Assembly (NCBI GenBank): GCA_011959925.1
Contig: BLMD01000279.1
Coordinates: 1 to 38,469 of the forward strand
Direction of reading: 5' to 3'
From: Lachnospiraceae bacterium
GTDB taxonomy: Bacteria; Bacillota; Clostridia; Lachnospirales; Lachnospiraceae
DNA: 38,469 nt
The notes below the pieces were generated by a model that made no database searches, was not told the DNA's origin, and was given only the letters and a program-made list of their open reading frames with translations. This document shows, piece after piece, positions 22,625 through 30,457 of this stretch. The translations under genes and the position numbers were made by a program. Numbering within the stretch: position 1 is the first letter of the stretch; each line of letters begins with the position of its first letter.

Positions 22625-23785
22625 CTATTTGACAATGGATAAAAGAAGTGCCGCTCGTGCCTGCCACGAGTGGTTTTCTTTTGCGCAGAAATAGCCGTTT
22701 TGAGAAATTTCTTTCACACGGCAGTCCGAAGAAAGCAGGTCAAATATGAGGTCTGTCAGTTGATCCGGGTGTTCGTATGTATAAAAAAGCAGTTCTTTTC
22801 CGTCGGTAAACTGCCGCTGCAGCAGAGGAGAAGCATCGGTCAGGCAGAGACTGTGGTTGAGCATAGAGGAATAAATTCTGTCATGCGTTCCGTTTTTAAA
22901 TTCCGGCAGTAAATTTAACGTGATTTTAGAACGGCGGAACAGGGCGAACGTATCCGAAAACGAGAGATCGTCGATGATCCGGACCTGCTTAAAATCAGCA
23001 AGGGGCGAGTGGGAAAATCCGTTTCCGCAGATCGTGAAAGGGATATGGTTTTCTGCCAGATGAAGCAGAAGTTTTTCCCTTTTATAAGCGCGCAGATAGC
23101 TGTCGCATAAAAAACATGCCTGCATATGGAGCGGAAACGTCTCTTCGATAATTTCTGATTCTTCTAACGAAGGAAGTAAGAGGCGCAGCGCATCTTCCTG
23201 TGTCAGGGCGGGCTGTTCTGACATCAGATGTATGAGCTGTTTTGTCAGATCGCCGAGAAAAGACGGAATCGTCTGAATGGAAGCTTCAATTTCCCGGTAA
23301 TTGGTATAAGTTCCGGAAAAAAGTACGTCCAGATCTTTTGCCGGGTAAGCATCATCCGTCGGAACGATATCTTCTCCTGTGACAGGGAAGAGTTCGGCGG
23401 ATTTGATATGGGGATAGCAGCCTCTGACGTAGTGGATATGGTGTTCATCCAGGCAGAGGACATGGAAATCCGAAATCCTTTGTTTGAGCGTATCATGGTG
23501 GTAAAGCGGGTGGTCCAGCAGGATATCGTAAAACGGAGCGTGGATCTGATCCAGGAAATAACTGCCGTCTTCCATCCGAAGCCTTGGAAGTTCCGAATTA
23601 AAATCAAATACGGCGTCGTATGACCTGCCCGCAAAACGTTCCATTGCTTCCGGCGGTTCCTGTTCGCACGAAAAAAGTTCCGCATGGTGTCCGGCGTTGG
23701 TAAGCGCTTTTGCAAGGGAACGTGCAAAATAGAGATAGGAATTGTAGCAGACGGGTTTTACCGCAAAAATCAGAAATTGTTTCAT
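22625..23785 (-). CDS. Glycosyltransferase, CgeB-like (Glyco_trans_1_2)
   Basis: 386 residues, cytoplasmic. The amino-terminal Rossmann half begins KQFLIFAVKPVCYNSYLYFARSLAKALTNAGHHAELFSCEQ, and the carboxy-terminal half has the region typical of the group: FTICGNGFSHSP, FRRSKITLNLLPEFKNGTHDRIYSSMLNHSLCLTD with the Glu/Asn-Arg pattern, and QLTDLIFDLLS. This resembles the CgeB/spore-maturation type glycosyltransferases. Donor and acceptor are unknown; flagellin or spore surface proteins are possibilities. GGAGGTACGCTC precedes the ATG on the minus strand. It ends two bases from the stop of the DUF6033 gene. Confidence 0.75.
   Translation of the reverse strand: MKQFLIFAVKPVCYNSYLYFARSLAKALTNAGHHAELFSCEQEPPEAMERFAGRSYDAVFDFNSELPRLRMEDGSYFLDQIHAPFYDILLDHPLYHHDTLKQRISDFHVLCLDEHHIHYVRGCYPHIKSAELFPVTGEDIVPTDDAYPAKDLDVLFSGTYTNYREIEASIQTIPSFLGDLTKQLIHLMSEQPALTQEDALRLLLPSLEESEIIEETFPLHMQACFLCDSYLRAYKREKLLLHLAENHIPFTICGNGFSHSPLADFKQVRIIDDLSFSDTFALFRRSKITLNLLPEFKNGTHDRIYSSMLNHSLCLTDASPLLQRQFTDGKELLFYTYEHPDQLTDLIFDLLSSDCRVKEISQNGYFCAKENHSWQARAALLLSIVK
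22651..22682 (+). terminator. Plus-strand terminator inside the 3' end of the convergent gene
   Basis: CCGCTCGTG (22651-22659) pairs with CACGAGTGG (22665-22673), one G-T pair, five-base loop, followed by TTTTCTTTT. It ends the DUF6033 transcript about 30 bases after its stop while lying within the coding region of the minus-strand glycosyltransferase. Confidence 0.65.
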
Positions 23786-23837
23786 GAGCGTACCTCCGTA
23801 TGTTTATGCATTGTGCATGGTTTGCTTGCGTAGATGT

Positions 23838-23866
23838 ATTATATCATGGAAGCGTGGGGAAGCCAA
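23838..23866 (-). promoter_or_regulatory. Extended -10 promoter of the glycosyltransferase gene
   Basis: On the minus strand, TTGGCT (23866-23861), 17 bases, then TGATATAAT with a perfect -10 (23843-23838) and the TGn extension. The leader is about 45 bases. Confidence 0.65.
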
Positions 23867-23989
23867 CGGATTTTGCTGCGTTATCGGGATGAGGAAGACG
23901 TGAAAATAAAAAACGGCATTCAGAATAAGCGCTGAATCACCGATATAAAAGATAAGGAACCCGATCGACACAAACAGGGAGGTAATCAG

Positions 23990-24895
23990 ATGAAAATTTT
24001 ACAACAGGACAAAGGGAGTATTTTTGGAAATACTCTTTTTGGAACGAAAGACATGGATGTCAGAGACCGGATCGCACAAAAAAACCATTTATATAGGAAA
24101 GAAGCCCTGCATGTGAGATCTACGGCAAATAAAGGCGAACAGCGCCTTGACAAAACCGTTGAAGATCACAGGGGACGCATTTCTTATCTTATGGAAGAAA
24201 ATGAAAAGCTTTTGGATTCTTATCAGGCATACAATCGAAAGATGGATCAGGCAAAAGCAGAATATGATATCAAAGATGACAGCCAGGAACAAGACGATCT
24301 GGAATTTTTGAAGAAAGTACATGACGTTCCGTTGTCTGCACTGTCGGAAGAAGAAAGGGATCGTTATGAACAGCTCAAAGATCATATGACAGATTATCAG
24401 AAATTTTCGATGGATTGTTATAAGGTGGCTGTCGGTTATAAAAAACAGCTGGAATCGAATCAAAGAGAGATGATTGCAGAAGCCGCATCGGTCCGCCTGA
24501 TCGGTCTTGCGCGTCTGAAACAGCATGCGATGGTAGATGCCGAAACAGCAAAAGAAAATATTTTAAATTCTGCCTCGAAAGAAGTGCAGGGCATGCTTGT
24601 CAGTCAGGCTCAGGAAACACTGGACCAGAAAACGGAACAAATCAAGGAAGAAGCCGATCAAAGAGAAGAAAAACAAGAAGAACGCGAAGAACACATCGAA
24701 GATGCAAAAGACCGTCAGACAGAAGCCCAGGCGATTGCAAAAGAGATCCATACAAAAGTAGAAGAATTGTCCGAACAAGTGACAGACAGCGGTCAGGTGA
24801 TGCAGGATGTAAAACAGGTCGTTCAAAAAGTAATACAGGAACAAAAACTGCTTGAGGAAGAATTAAAAGGTGTGATGATCAATCTGAACGTTTAA
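23990..24895 (+). CDS. Coiled-coil protein of unknown function
   Basis: 301 residues with no signal peptide and no membrane helix. Most of it is charged helix: one coiled-coil region near 55-110, a short HDVPLSALSEEERDRYEQLKDHM unit, and a long region near 170-290 rich in Glu, Gln and Lys (EQIKEEADQREEKQEEREEHIEDAKDRQTEAQ). The beginning, LQQDKGSIFGNTLFGTKDM, is the only segment with non-helical character. I do not recognise the family. GGGAGG precedes the ATG. About 44 bases upstream, 23939-23946 reads ACCGATAT, one base from a sigma-D -10, but without a good -35. Placement beside the DUF6033 and glycosyltransferase genes hints at a shared role. Confidence 0.65.
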   Translation: MKILQQDKGSIFGNTLFGTKDMDVRDRIAQKNHLYRKEALHVRSTANKGEQRLDKTVEDHRGRISYLMEENEKLLDSYQAYNRKMDQAKAEYDIKDDSQEQDDLEFLKKVHDVPLSALSEEERDRYEQLKDHMTDYQKFSMDCYKVAVGYKKQLESNQREMIAEAASVRLIGLARLKQHAMVDAETAKENILNSASKEVQGMLVSQAQETLDQKTEQIKEEADQREEKQEEREEHIEDAKDRQTEAQAIAKEIHTKVEELSEQVTDSGQVMQDVKQVVQKVIQEQKLLEEELKGVMINLNV

Positions 24896-25020
24896 CTGGT
24901 ATCCAAAACCCCCGGAATTTTTCAAGAACCCGGTCAGGCAATGCTGCATATATAACTGAAAGAAGACAAAAATGTTCTAAGCTTATTCACAAGTTTGGAT
25001 TATTGTTAGGAGAGCAGTAT

Positions 25021-25788
25021 ATGCAGGGAGTGTTTTATGCCTTTTTGGGAACGCTATTCACATTTGGAATCACTGCGCTTGGCGCGTGCAACGTATTTGC
25101 AGTAAGGAAAAAGACCGGTCATACCATGGAGGCTCTGACGCTTGGGTTTGCCGGAGGCGTGATGGTGGCGGCGTCCATCTGGTCGCTTTTGATTCCGGGG
25201 ATGGAGCGGGCGAAGGAGTTGGGACAGACCAGCTATTTGGTTATGTCTGCCGGATTCTTAGCGGGTGTCGGACTTCTTTTGGCAGCAGATCGATGGATCC
25301 AGAAGAAATCGGACGGAAAAAAAAGTAAAAGCACGCAGATGCTTGTCATAGCGATTACCGCCCACAATATTCCGGAGGGCATGGCAGTCGGGCTGGCGTT
25401 TGCACTTGCGGCTGCAAATCCGGGAAATGAAGAGCTTTTTTCGGGTGCGGTCGCACTGACGATCGGAATCGGAATCCAGAATTATCCGGAGGGGACGGCG
25501 GTGGCTCTGCCTCTGGCAAGAGACGGTTCGTCCAAAGGAAGGGCGTTTTTGGCAGGCAGCATGTCGGCAATCGTGGAACCGGTGTTCGGTGTGCTTGCCG
25601 CGCTTCTTGCCGCACATACGCTGCGGCTGATGCCCCTGCTTTTGGCAATGGCGGCAGGAGCTATGATTTATGTGGTTGTGCAGGAGCTGATTCCGGAAGC
25701 ACATTTAGATGATGAGGATAAATCCGGAACGCTTGGGTTTGTGGTCGGATTTATCATTATGATGATTTTGGATATCGCATTGGGATAA
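25021..25788 (+). CDS. ZIP-family divalent metal transporter
   Basis: 255 residues and about eight hydrophobic helices. The two ZIP metal-binding motifs are clear: HNIPEGMAVGLAFA in helix 4 (near residues 117-130) and QNYPEGTAVALP in helix 5. Those helices line the metal path in ZIP proteins such as ZupT and GufA; zinc, manganese or iron are all possible. The loop near 95-108 is short and lysine-rich rather than histidine-rich. The ATG at 25021 follows TAGGAGAG; an upstream TTG at 25003 is in frame but less likely. Monocistronic by spacing; no Zur or MntR site was recognised. Confidence 0.9.
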   Translation: MQGVFYAFLGTLFTFGITALGACNVFAVRKKTGHTMEALTLGFAGGVMVAASIWSLLIPGMERAKELGQTSYLVMSAGFLAGVGLLLAADRWIQKKSDGKKSKSTQMLVIAITAHNIPEGMAVGLAFALAAANPGNEELFSGAVALTIGIGIQNYPEGTAVALPLARDGSSKGRAFLAGSMSAIVEPVFGVLAALLAAHTLRLMPLLLAMAAGAMIYVVVQELIPEAHLDDEDKSGTLGFVVGFIIMMILDIALG

Positions 25789-25793
25789 GAGAC

Positions 25794-25821
25794 TTGACTT
25801 TTCTCAAAAATGTGGTATGAT
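25794..25821 (+). promoter_or_regulatory. Promoter of the Lsa-type ABC-F leader
   Basis: TTGACT (25794-25799), 16 bases, then TGGTATGAT with a -10 TATGAT at 25816-25821 and a TGn extension. Transcription would start near 25828, giving a leader of about 290 nt before the ABC-F start codon, with a leader peptide and an attenuator inside it. Confidence 0.75.
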
Positions 25822-25861
25822 AGCGATGGTATAAGAATCTGAACAAGAAAGAGGTGAAAAG

Positions 25862-25885
25862 ATGTATCGCTTTTTTTGCAAATAG
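25862..25885 (+). CDS. Seven-residue leader peptide MYRFFCK of the ABC-F gene
   Basis: ATG at 25862, stop TAG at 25883. GAGGTG lies five bases upstream of the ATG, so it is a real translation start by its site. It lies 35 nt from the predicted transcription start. Very short leader peptides upstream of ABC-F and other ribosome-targeting resistance genes act as drug sensors: a stalled ribosome changes leader RNA folding. Aromatic residues early in the peptide recall known drug-sensing leaders such as that of msrD. The sensing role is inferred. Confidence 0.6.
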   Translation: MYRFFCK

Positions 25886-26021
25886 GTATCAAACAGGCAG
25901 CAATACAGTAGTTTTGCGGTATAGCTGCGCCCATTGCAGAAAAGTTATGCATCGTTTTGCCCGGAATAGACGACCGGTATGTTGACGACCTGTGTGAACG
26001 CGGGAAGGATCATGCTGTGGC

Positions 26022-26061
26022 AGACTGCGGAAAAATTGCTTTTCTGCGGTCTTATTTTTTT
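26022..26061 (+). terminator. Transcription attenuator upstream of the Lsa-type gene
   Basis: Positions 26022-26034 pair over 13 bp with 26040-26052 (two G-T pairs), five-base loop, followed by TATTTTTTT (26053-26061). It sits 57 bases before the ABC-F start, so most transcripts should stop here unless it is prevented from folding. Upstream, 25936-25944 (GCAGAAAAG) is an exact complement of nine bases in the 3' arm, and 25912-25920 (TTTTGCGGT) resembles the 3' arm and can pair with the 5' arm around a two-base bulge, giving candidate antiterminator partners. Confidence 0.75.
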
Positions 26062-26118
26062 GGACGGCGCAGCCCTGCATTTGGCACAGAATCACGGGAT
26101 CAGAAAGGGTGGTCTATT

Positions 26119-27603
26119 ATGTCTATGATAAAAGCAGAACATCTGACGTTTTCGTATCCGGGAAGTTTCGATACGATTTTTGAGGATGTCAGTTTTACGA
26201 TTGATACGGACTGGAAGCTTGGGTTTGTCGGAAGAAACGGCAGAGGAAAGACAACGTTTTTAAATCTATTAATGAAAAAATATGAATATAGCGGAACCAT
26301 TGTATCGTCCGTACCGTTTGATTATTTTCCGTATTCGGTTGCGGATCCGGGCAGAAGGACCGAAGAAATTTTAAGAGAAGTCTGCCCGAATGCCGAGGAA
26401 TGGGAGTTATTGCGGGAGCTGTCGTATCTGGAAGTAAGTGACGACGTACTTTGGCGGGCATTTGAAACGCTTTCCGGAGGAGAGCAGACGAAAGTGCTGC
26501 TTGCGGCGTTGTTTTTGAACGAAGGGCGTTTTTTGCTGATCGATGAGCCGACCAATCATCTGGATACCAGGGCGCGTGAAATTACGGCGGCATATTTGCG
26601 CAGGAAAAAAGGATTTATTCTGGTTTCGCATGACCGCAGGTTTTTAGACGGCTGCGTCGATCATATTTTGTCGCTTAACCGCGCCGATATTCAGCTGGAG
26701 AGCGGAAACTTCTCTTCCTGGATGGAAAACTTCAGCCGGCAGCAGGAGTCCGAACTTGCACAGAATATGCGTTTGAAAAAAGATATCGGCAGGCTGAAGC
26801 AGTCGGCACGGCGTACTTCCCAATGGTCCGATCAGGTAGAGGCCACAAAAGCTGGGGCATACGACAAGGGGTTTATCGGTCATAAAGCGGCGAAAATGAT
26901 GAAGCGTGCAAAATCGATAGAAGCGCGCCAGCAAAAATCCATGGAAGAAAAATCAAAATTGCTAAAAAATCTGGAGACGGCGGAACCGTTAAAAATGGTA
27001 CCTCTGCCGTATCATTCGGATACGCTGGCTTCCTTTTCTGACGTATCCGTCTGTTACGGGGGAAAGGCGGTTCATCCGGAAATTTCTTTTACGGTTCGTT
27101 CGGGAGAGCGCATTGCGCTGGAAGGAAAAAACGGGAGCGGAAAAAGCAGCCTGTTAAAGCTGTTCCTTCCAATGCCGCCGGAGCATACGGGAACGGTTTC
27201 GGCAGGCTCCGGCATCGTGATTTCTTACGTGCCGCAGGATGCGTCCTATTTGCGGGGAAGTTTGTCGGATTTTGCAGAAGAACGCGGCATTTCTAAGACG
27301 CTGTTTTGGGCAGTGCTGCGGAAGCTGGACTTTGGACGCAGGCAGTTGGAAAAAGATATGTCGGAATTTTCGGGAGGACAGAAGAAAAAGGTTCTGATCG
27401 CAGCGAGCCTCTGCGAACCGGCGCATTTGTATTTGTGGGATGAGCCGCTGAATTATATCGATCTGTATTCCCGGATGCAGGTCGAGGCGCTGCTTTTGGA
27501 ATTTTCGCCAACCATGGTCTTTGTGGAACATGACGCTGCGTTTCGGGATGCGGTTGCAACGGCGCGGATCGATACGGACGGCGCCGGGGTAAAGCAGTCG
27601 TAG
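26119..27603 (+). CDS. Lsa-type ABC-F ribosome-protection protein
   Basis: 494 residues: two ABC ATPase domains with no membrane segments, the ABC-F form. The first domain has FVGRNGRGKTTFLN (Walker A), LSGGEQ and LLIDEPTNHLD; the second has EGKNGSGKSSLL, FSGGQKK and LYLWDEPLNYID. The opening IKAEHLTFSYPGSFDTIFEDVSFTIDTDWKLGF is close to Lsa(A)-type proteins, which free ribosomes from lincosamides, streptogramin A and pleuromutilins. The interdomain linker (about 190-290) with many basic residues is where ABC-F proteins reach the peptidyl transferase centre. I placed the start at 26119 after AAGGGTGG; the frame is open upstream to 25957 but crosses the attenuator. Resistance spectrum cannot be read from sequence. 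Confidence 0.88.
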   Translation: MSMIKAEHLTFSYPGSFDTIFEDVSFTIDTDWKLGFVGRNGRGKTTFLNLLMKKYEYSGTIVSSVPFDYFPYSVADPGRRTEEILREVCPNAEEWELLRELSYLEVSDDVLWRAFETLSGGEQTKVLLAALFLNEGRFLLIDEPTNHLDTRAREITAAYLRRKKGFILVSHDRRFLDGCVDHILSLNRADIQLESGNFSSWMENFSRQQESELAQNMRLKKDIGRLKQSARRTSQWSDQVEATKAGAYDKGFIGHKAAKMMKRAKSIEARQQKSMEEKSKLLKNLETAEPLKMVPLPYHSDTLASFSDVSVCYGGKAVHPEISFTVRSGERIALEGKNGSGKSSLLKLFLPMPPEHTGTVSAGSGIVISYVPQDASYLRGSLSDFAEERGISKTLFWAVLRKLDFGRRQLEKDMSEFSGGQKKKVLIAASLCEPAHLYLWDEPLNYIDLYSRMQVEALLLEFSPTMVFVEHDAAFRDAVATARIDTDGAGVKQS

Positions 27604-27648
27604 GAAACCGCTGCAAGTTTTATTTGGAACGCGAATGAAACAAATCTC

Positions 27649-27678
27649 TTGTATTTCGCCATGCATCTGATGTATAAT
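27649..27678 (+). promoter_or_regulatory. Promoter of the Na/Pi cotransporter gene
   Basis: TTGTAT (27649-27654), 18 bases, TATAAT (27673-27678). The TGTAA repeat cluster lies just downstream, so a bound regulator would repress this promoter, or a weaker promoter downstream is the regulated one. Confidence 0.5.
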
Positions 27679-27688
27679 GTCGTTTGTA

Positions 27689-27733
27689 TGTAAATTATGT
27701 AAAATTTATTTGTAATTTATGTAAAATTTGTAA
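27689..27733. promoter_or_regulatory. TGTAA repeat cluster, possible Pho-type operator
   Basis: TGTAA occurs at 27689, 27698, 27711, 27720 and 27729 (first bases). A 13-bp unit, TTATGTAAAATTT, is repeated exactly at 27695-27707 and 27717-27729, a 22-bp period, two helical turns. On the minus strand this reads as TTACA repeats, reminiscent of PhoP/PhoB-type boxes. The downstream phosphate transporter makes phosphate control plausible. Confidence 0.5.
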
Positions 27734-27759
27734 CCGGTACGGCAGATGAGGATTATATT

Positions 27760-29568
27760 ATGGGAATTACAATGGTTTTATCACTTTTAAGCGGCGTGGC
27801 ATTGTTTTTATTCGGAATGTCTTTGATGGGAGACGGTTTAAAGCGCGTGGCGGGGAATAAACTGGAGCTGACGCTTTATCGGCTGACAAATACTCCGTTA
27901 AAAGGCGTGCTGCTTGGGATGGTCGTGACGGCAATCATCCAGTCGTCTTCCGCAACGACCGTTATGGTGGTGGGATTTGTCAACTCCGGAATGATGCAGG
28001 TTTCCCAGGCGATCGGGATTATCATGGGAGCCAATATCGGAACAAGCATTACGGGGTGGGTGTTATGCCTTTCTTATGTGGAAGGATCTGCGGGAATCGC
28101 GCAGCTGTTGTCTACGGCGACGATTTCTTCTGTGGTAGCAATTGTCGGAATTATTTTCAAGACGTTTGTCAAAAAGGAATCCTATAATAGCCTTGGGGAA
28201 ATTATGCTGGGCTTTTCCATTTTAATGCTGGGGATGCAGACGATGAGCGGAGCGGTTTCTCCGTTAAAAGAAAGCGAGCGGTTTATCCGTGCGCTGACGA
28301 TGTTTTCCAATCCGGCTGCCGGGATTGTTGCCGGAATTTTATTGACGGCGGTATTGCAGAGCGCGTCGGCGTCCGTCGGAATTTTACAGGCGCTTTCCGC
28401 TACCGGGGCGATTCATTTTGCGACGGCTCTGCCGATTACGATGGGAATCGGGGTAGGGGCTTCCTGTCCGGTGATTCTTTCGTCAATCGGTACAAACAAA
28501 AACGGAAAACGGACGGCGCTTGTCTATCTTTTAATCGATTCGTTCGGTATGGTGGTCTGGTCGATTCTGTTTTACAGCGTGAATGCATTTGTAGACTTTC
28601 CCTTTATGGATACCGTGATGGGACCGGTGCAGATTGCAATGCTGAACACCGTATTCCGCAGTATCAATATATCTCTGCTGCTTCCTCTGATCAAATGGAT
28701 TGAAAAATTTGTATTCTGGGCGGTCAGAGATGAGATTGAGGAAGAGGACAAAGATAAAGAAGAACGGGCGGACTTTGAACTTTTAGAAGAGCGTTTTCTG
28801 GCATATCCGGCAATTGCAATCAGCCAGAGTCACAGGGCGATGAACGGCATGGCAAGGAAAGCAAGGAAAAATATACTGCGTGCCTTTGCACTGATGGACA
28901 GTTATACCAAAGAAAAATACCAGAAAATACAGGAAAAAGAAATACTGATTGATACATATGAAGACCGGCTGGGTACTTATCTGATGCAGCTGACCGGAAA
29001 GGAAATGAATGCTGCACAAAACAAGGAAATGTCTAAATTCCTGCATACGATCGGTGATTTTGAACGGTTGGGAGACCATGCCGTGAATATATCGGAAGCC
29101 GCAGAAGAATTGTATGAAAAAAAGCTTTCTTTTTCGGAAGAGGCGCAGTATGAACTGAATGTTTTAGAAAAGGCCGTACAGGAAATCTTGGATTTGACGG
29201 TAAACGCATTTTGTGAAAATGATCTGGAAACTTCGGTAAAGGTGGAGCCGCTTCGGGAATTGATCAGCGTAATGTGCGACGAATTAAAGCTGCGCCATAT
29301 TGCACGGCTGAAAGACGGAGATTGTAAATTAAAACAGAGCTTTGTGTTTAACGACCTGTTAAATAATTTAGAGCGTATTGCCGCACACTGTTCCAATGTG
29401 GCGGTGGCGATGATTGAGCTGGAAGCGGAAGAGTTTGACACGCATGAATATTTAAGGAGCGTGAAGGGACTGAAGAATGCCAATTACTCCAGGCAGCTTG
29501 AAATTTATGAAAACAAATACGATATTAAGAGAAATAAAAAGAGCAAGAAAAAAGCGGTAGCGAGGTAA
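27760..29568 (+). CDS. Na+/phosphate cotransporter family protein with PhoU-like domain
   Basis: 602 residues. The first 320 are a membrane domain with the two inverted family repeats: QSSSATTVMVVGFVNSG near residue 67 and QSASASVGILQALSATG near 200. Residues about 350-560 form a helical PhoU-like domain (two repeats, the second with LNNLERIAAHCSNVAVAMIELEA). This architecture is the NptA/YjbB-type cotransporter that moves phosphate with sodium, possibly as an exporter. The last 15 residues are very basic. The ATG at 27760 follows GAGGA. No terminator is found until 29752. Confidence 0.9.
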   Translation: MGITMVLSLLSGVALFLFGMSLMGDGLKRVAGNKLELTLYRLTNTPLKGVLLGMVVTAIIQSSSATTVMVVGFVNSGMMQVSQAIGIIMGANIGTSITGWVLCLSYVEGSAGIAQLLSTATISSVVAIVGIIFKTFVKKESYNSLGEIMLGFSILMLGMQTMSGAVSPLKESERFIRALTMFSNPAAGIVAGILLTAVLQSASASVGILQALSATGAIHFATALPITMGIGVGASCPVILSSIGTNKNGKRTALVYLLIDSFGMVVWSILFYSVNAFVDFPFMDTVMGPVQIAMLNTVFRSINISLLLPLIKWIEKFVFWAVRDEIEEEDKDKEERADFELLEERFLAYPAIAISQSHRAMNGMARKARKNILRAFALMDSYTKEKYQKIQEKEILIDTYEDRLGTYLMQLTGKEMNAAQNKEMSKFLHTIGDFERLGDHAVNISEAAEELYEKKLSFSEEAQYELNVLEKAVQEILDLTVNAFCENDLETSVKVEPLRELISVMCDELKLRHIARLKDGDCKLKQSFVFNDLLNNLERIAAHCSNVAVAMIELEAEEFDTHEYLRSVKGLKNANYSRQLEIYENKYDIKRNKKSKKKAVAR

Positions 29569-29890
29569 TCCACAAAACGGGAACGGGCGGAGAGTTCCAG
29601 GTAAAAAAGATCTGGCGGTTGTTATGGTTAATAAAATTTTTACAAATTTAATGGTTCTTTAAGCGCAAGGACAAACTTTGTTCAAACTTATTTGCTATAG
29701 TAATAGCATCACAGATGTGATACAAAACTTTTTCATAAACTCTCCCCTTTGAAGGCCGCCTGAAACATGGCGGCTTTTTTATTCTATAGAATAAAAATAA
29801 TATGCGCACTTGTACAAGAGGTAAAAATTTGTCCGCTTCGATCTGTCTGACATACAGAGCGCAGGAAATGATGCCGGAAAGGGATAGGAT
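29569..29890. other. Gene-free stretch between the Na/Pi gene and the GNAT gene
   Basis: No reading frame of interest. It contains a terminator at 29752-29781 and, about 50 bases before it, a weak promoter-like pair (TTGTTC at 29678-29683 and TAATAG at 29701-29706, spacer 17). The small stem TCACA-GA-TGTGA lies at 29709-29720. Together these could define a short RNA, but the promoter is poor. The rest shows nothing I recognise. Confidence 0.5.
29752..29781 (+). terminator. Intrinsic terminator before the GNAT gene
   Basis: A nine-pair stem (29752-29760 with 29769-29777, one G-T) with an eight-base loop and a T6 run to 29780. It ends the Na/Pi transcript or a short RNA. Confidence 0.82.
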
Positions 29891-30409
29891 ATGAAGAATC
29901 TTAAAATGAAAACAAGCCGGCTGCTTCTCAGGCCGTTGTCTCTGGAAGAAATGGAACGTATTTTATACGGCAGCCAGGAGTTTTTGGAACTATCGGTACT
30001 GACGCCGGTCATAACGGACGCCGTGGCGCATAAAATAAAACAAATGCGGTTGACGCCGGTTGAGGCGCATCCCTGGTTAAATTATTGGCTGATGAAAGAG
30101 AAAACAAGCGGACGGGGAATCGGGCTGATCGGAAGCAAGTTTCTTCCGGATTCGTCGGGATACGTAGAGCTTGGATATGCGGTTGCAGAGGAATACCGAA
30201 ACAGGGGATACATGACGGAAGCATTGAACGGATTTTTGGACTGGCTGTATCAGTTTCCGTTTTGCTACGGCGCGAAGCTTTCCATTTCAGAGAAAAATAT
30301 CGCTTCGGTGAAAGCGGCAGAACATTGCGGGTTTTGTTATCAGTCTGCACAAAACGGTTTTGACATTTATCGGTATCAATTTTTGCGGAATCCTGTGAAT
30401 TCCTGTTGA
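29891..30409 (+). CDS. GNAT-family N-acetyltransferase, RimJ/RimL-like
   Basis: 172 residues. The opening MKTSRLLLRPLSLEEMERIL is the pattern of RimJ/RimL-type GNAT enzymes. The acetyl-CoA-binding motif A is VELGYAVAEEYRNRGYMTEAL (about residues 96-116), with the R/Q-x-x-G-x-G/A loop as YRNRGY. Motif B has KLSISEKNIASVKAAEHCGF, where the Asn and final Gly-Phe are typical. The acceptor is unknown; ribosomal protein or small-molecule amino groups are possible. A GGAAAGGGATAGGAT stretch precedes the ATG. The stop overlaps the -35 of the next promoter. Confidence 0.85.
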   Translation: MKNLKMKTSRLLLRPLSLEEMERILYGSQEFLELSVLTPVITDAVAHKIKQMRLTPVEAHPWLNYWLMKEKTSGRGIGLIGSKFLPDSSGYVELGYAVAEEYRNRGYMTEALNGFLDWLYQFPFCYGAKLSISEKNIASVKAAEHCGFCYQSAQNGFDIYRYQFLRNPVNSC

Positions 30410-30434
30410 TAAAAGTTTCACAATATTATAAAAT
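30406..30434 (+). promoter_or_regulatory. Sigma-A promoter of the hydrogenase gene
   Basis: TTGATA (30406-30411), 17 bases, TAAAAT (30429-30434). Initiation near 30441 leaves a leader of under 20 bases before the AAAGGAGAG site and the ATG at 30458. Confidence 0.65.
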
Positions 30435-30457
30435 AAAAAGAAAAAGGAGAGAATCGG

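Noticed and set aside
25957-26118. In-frame upstream extension of the Lsa-type protein
   Set aside because: The extension would cross the attenuator hairpin, has no ribosome-binding site, and adds residues unlike any ABC-F protein. The start at 26119 has AAGGGTGG and a standard length.
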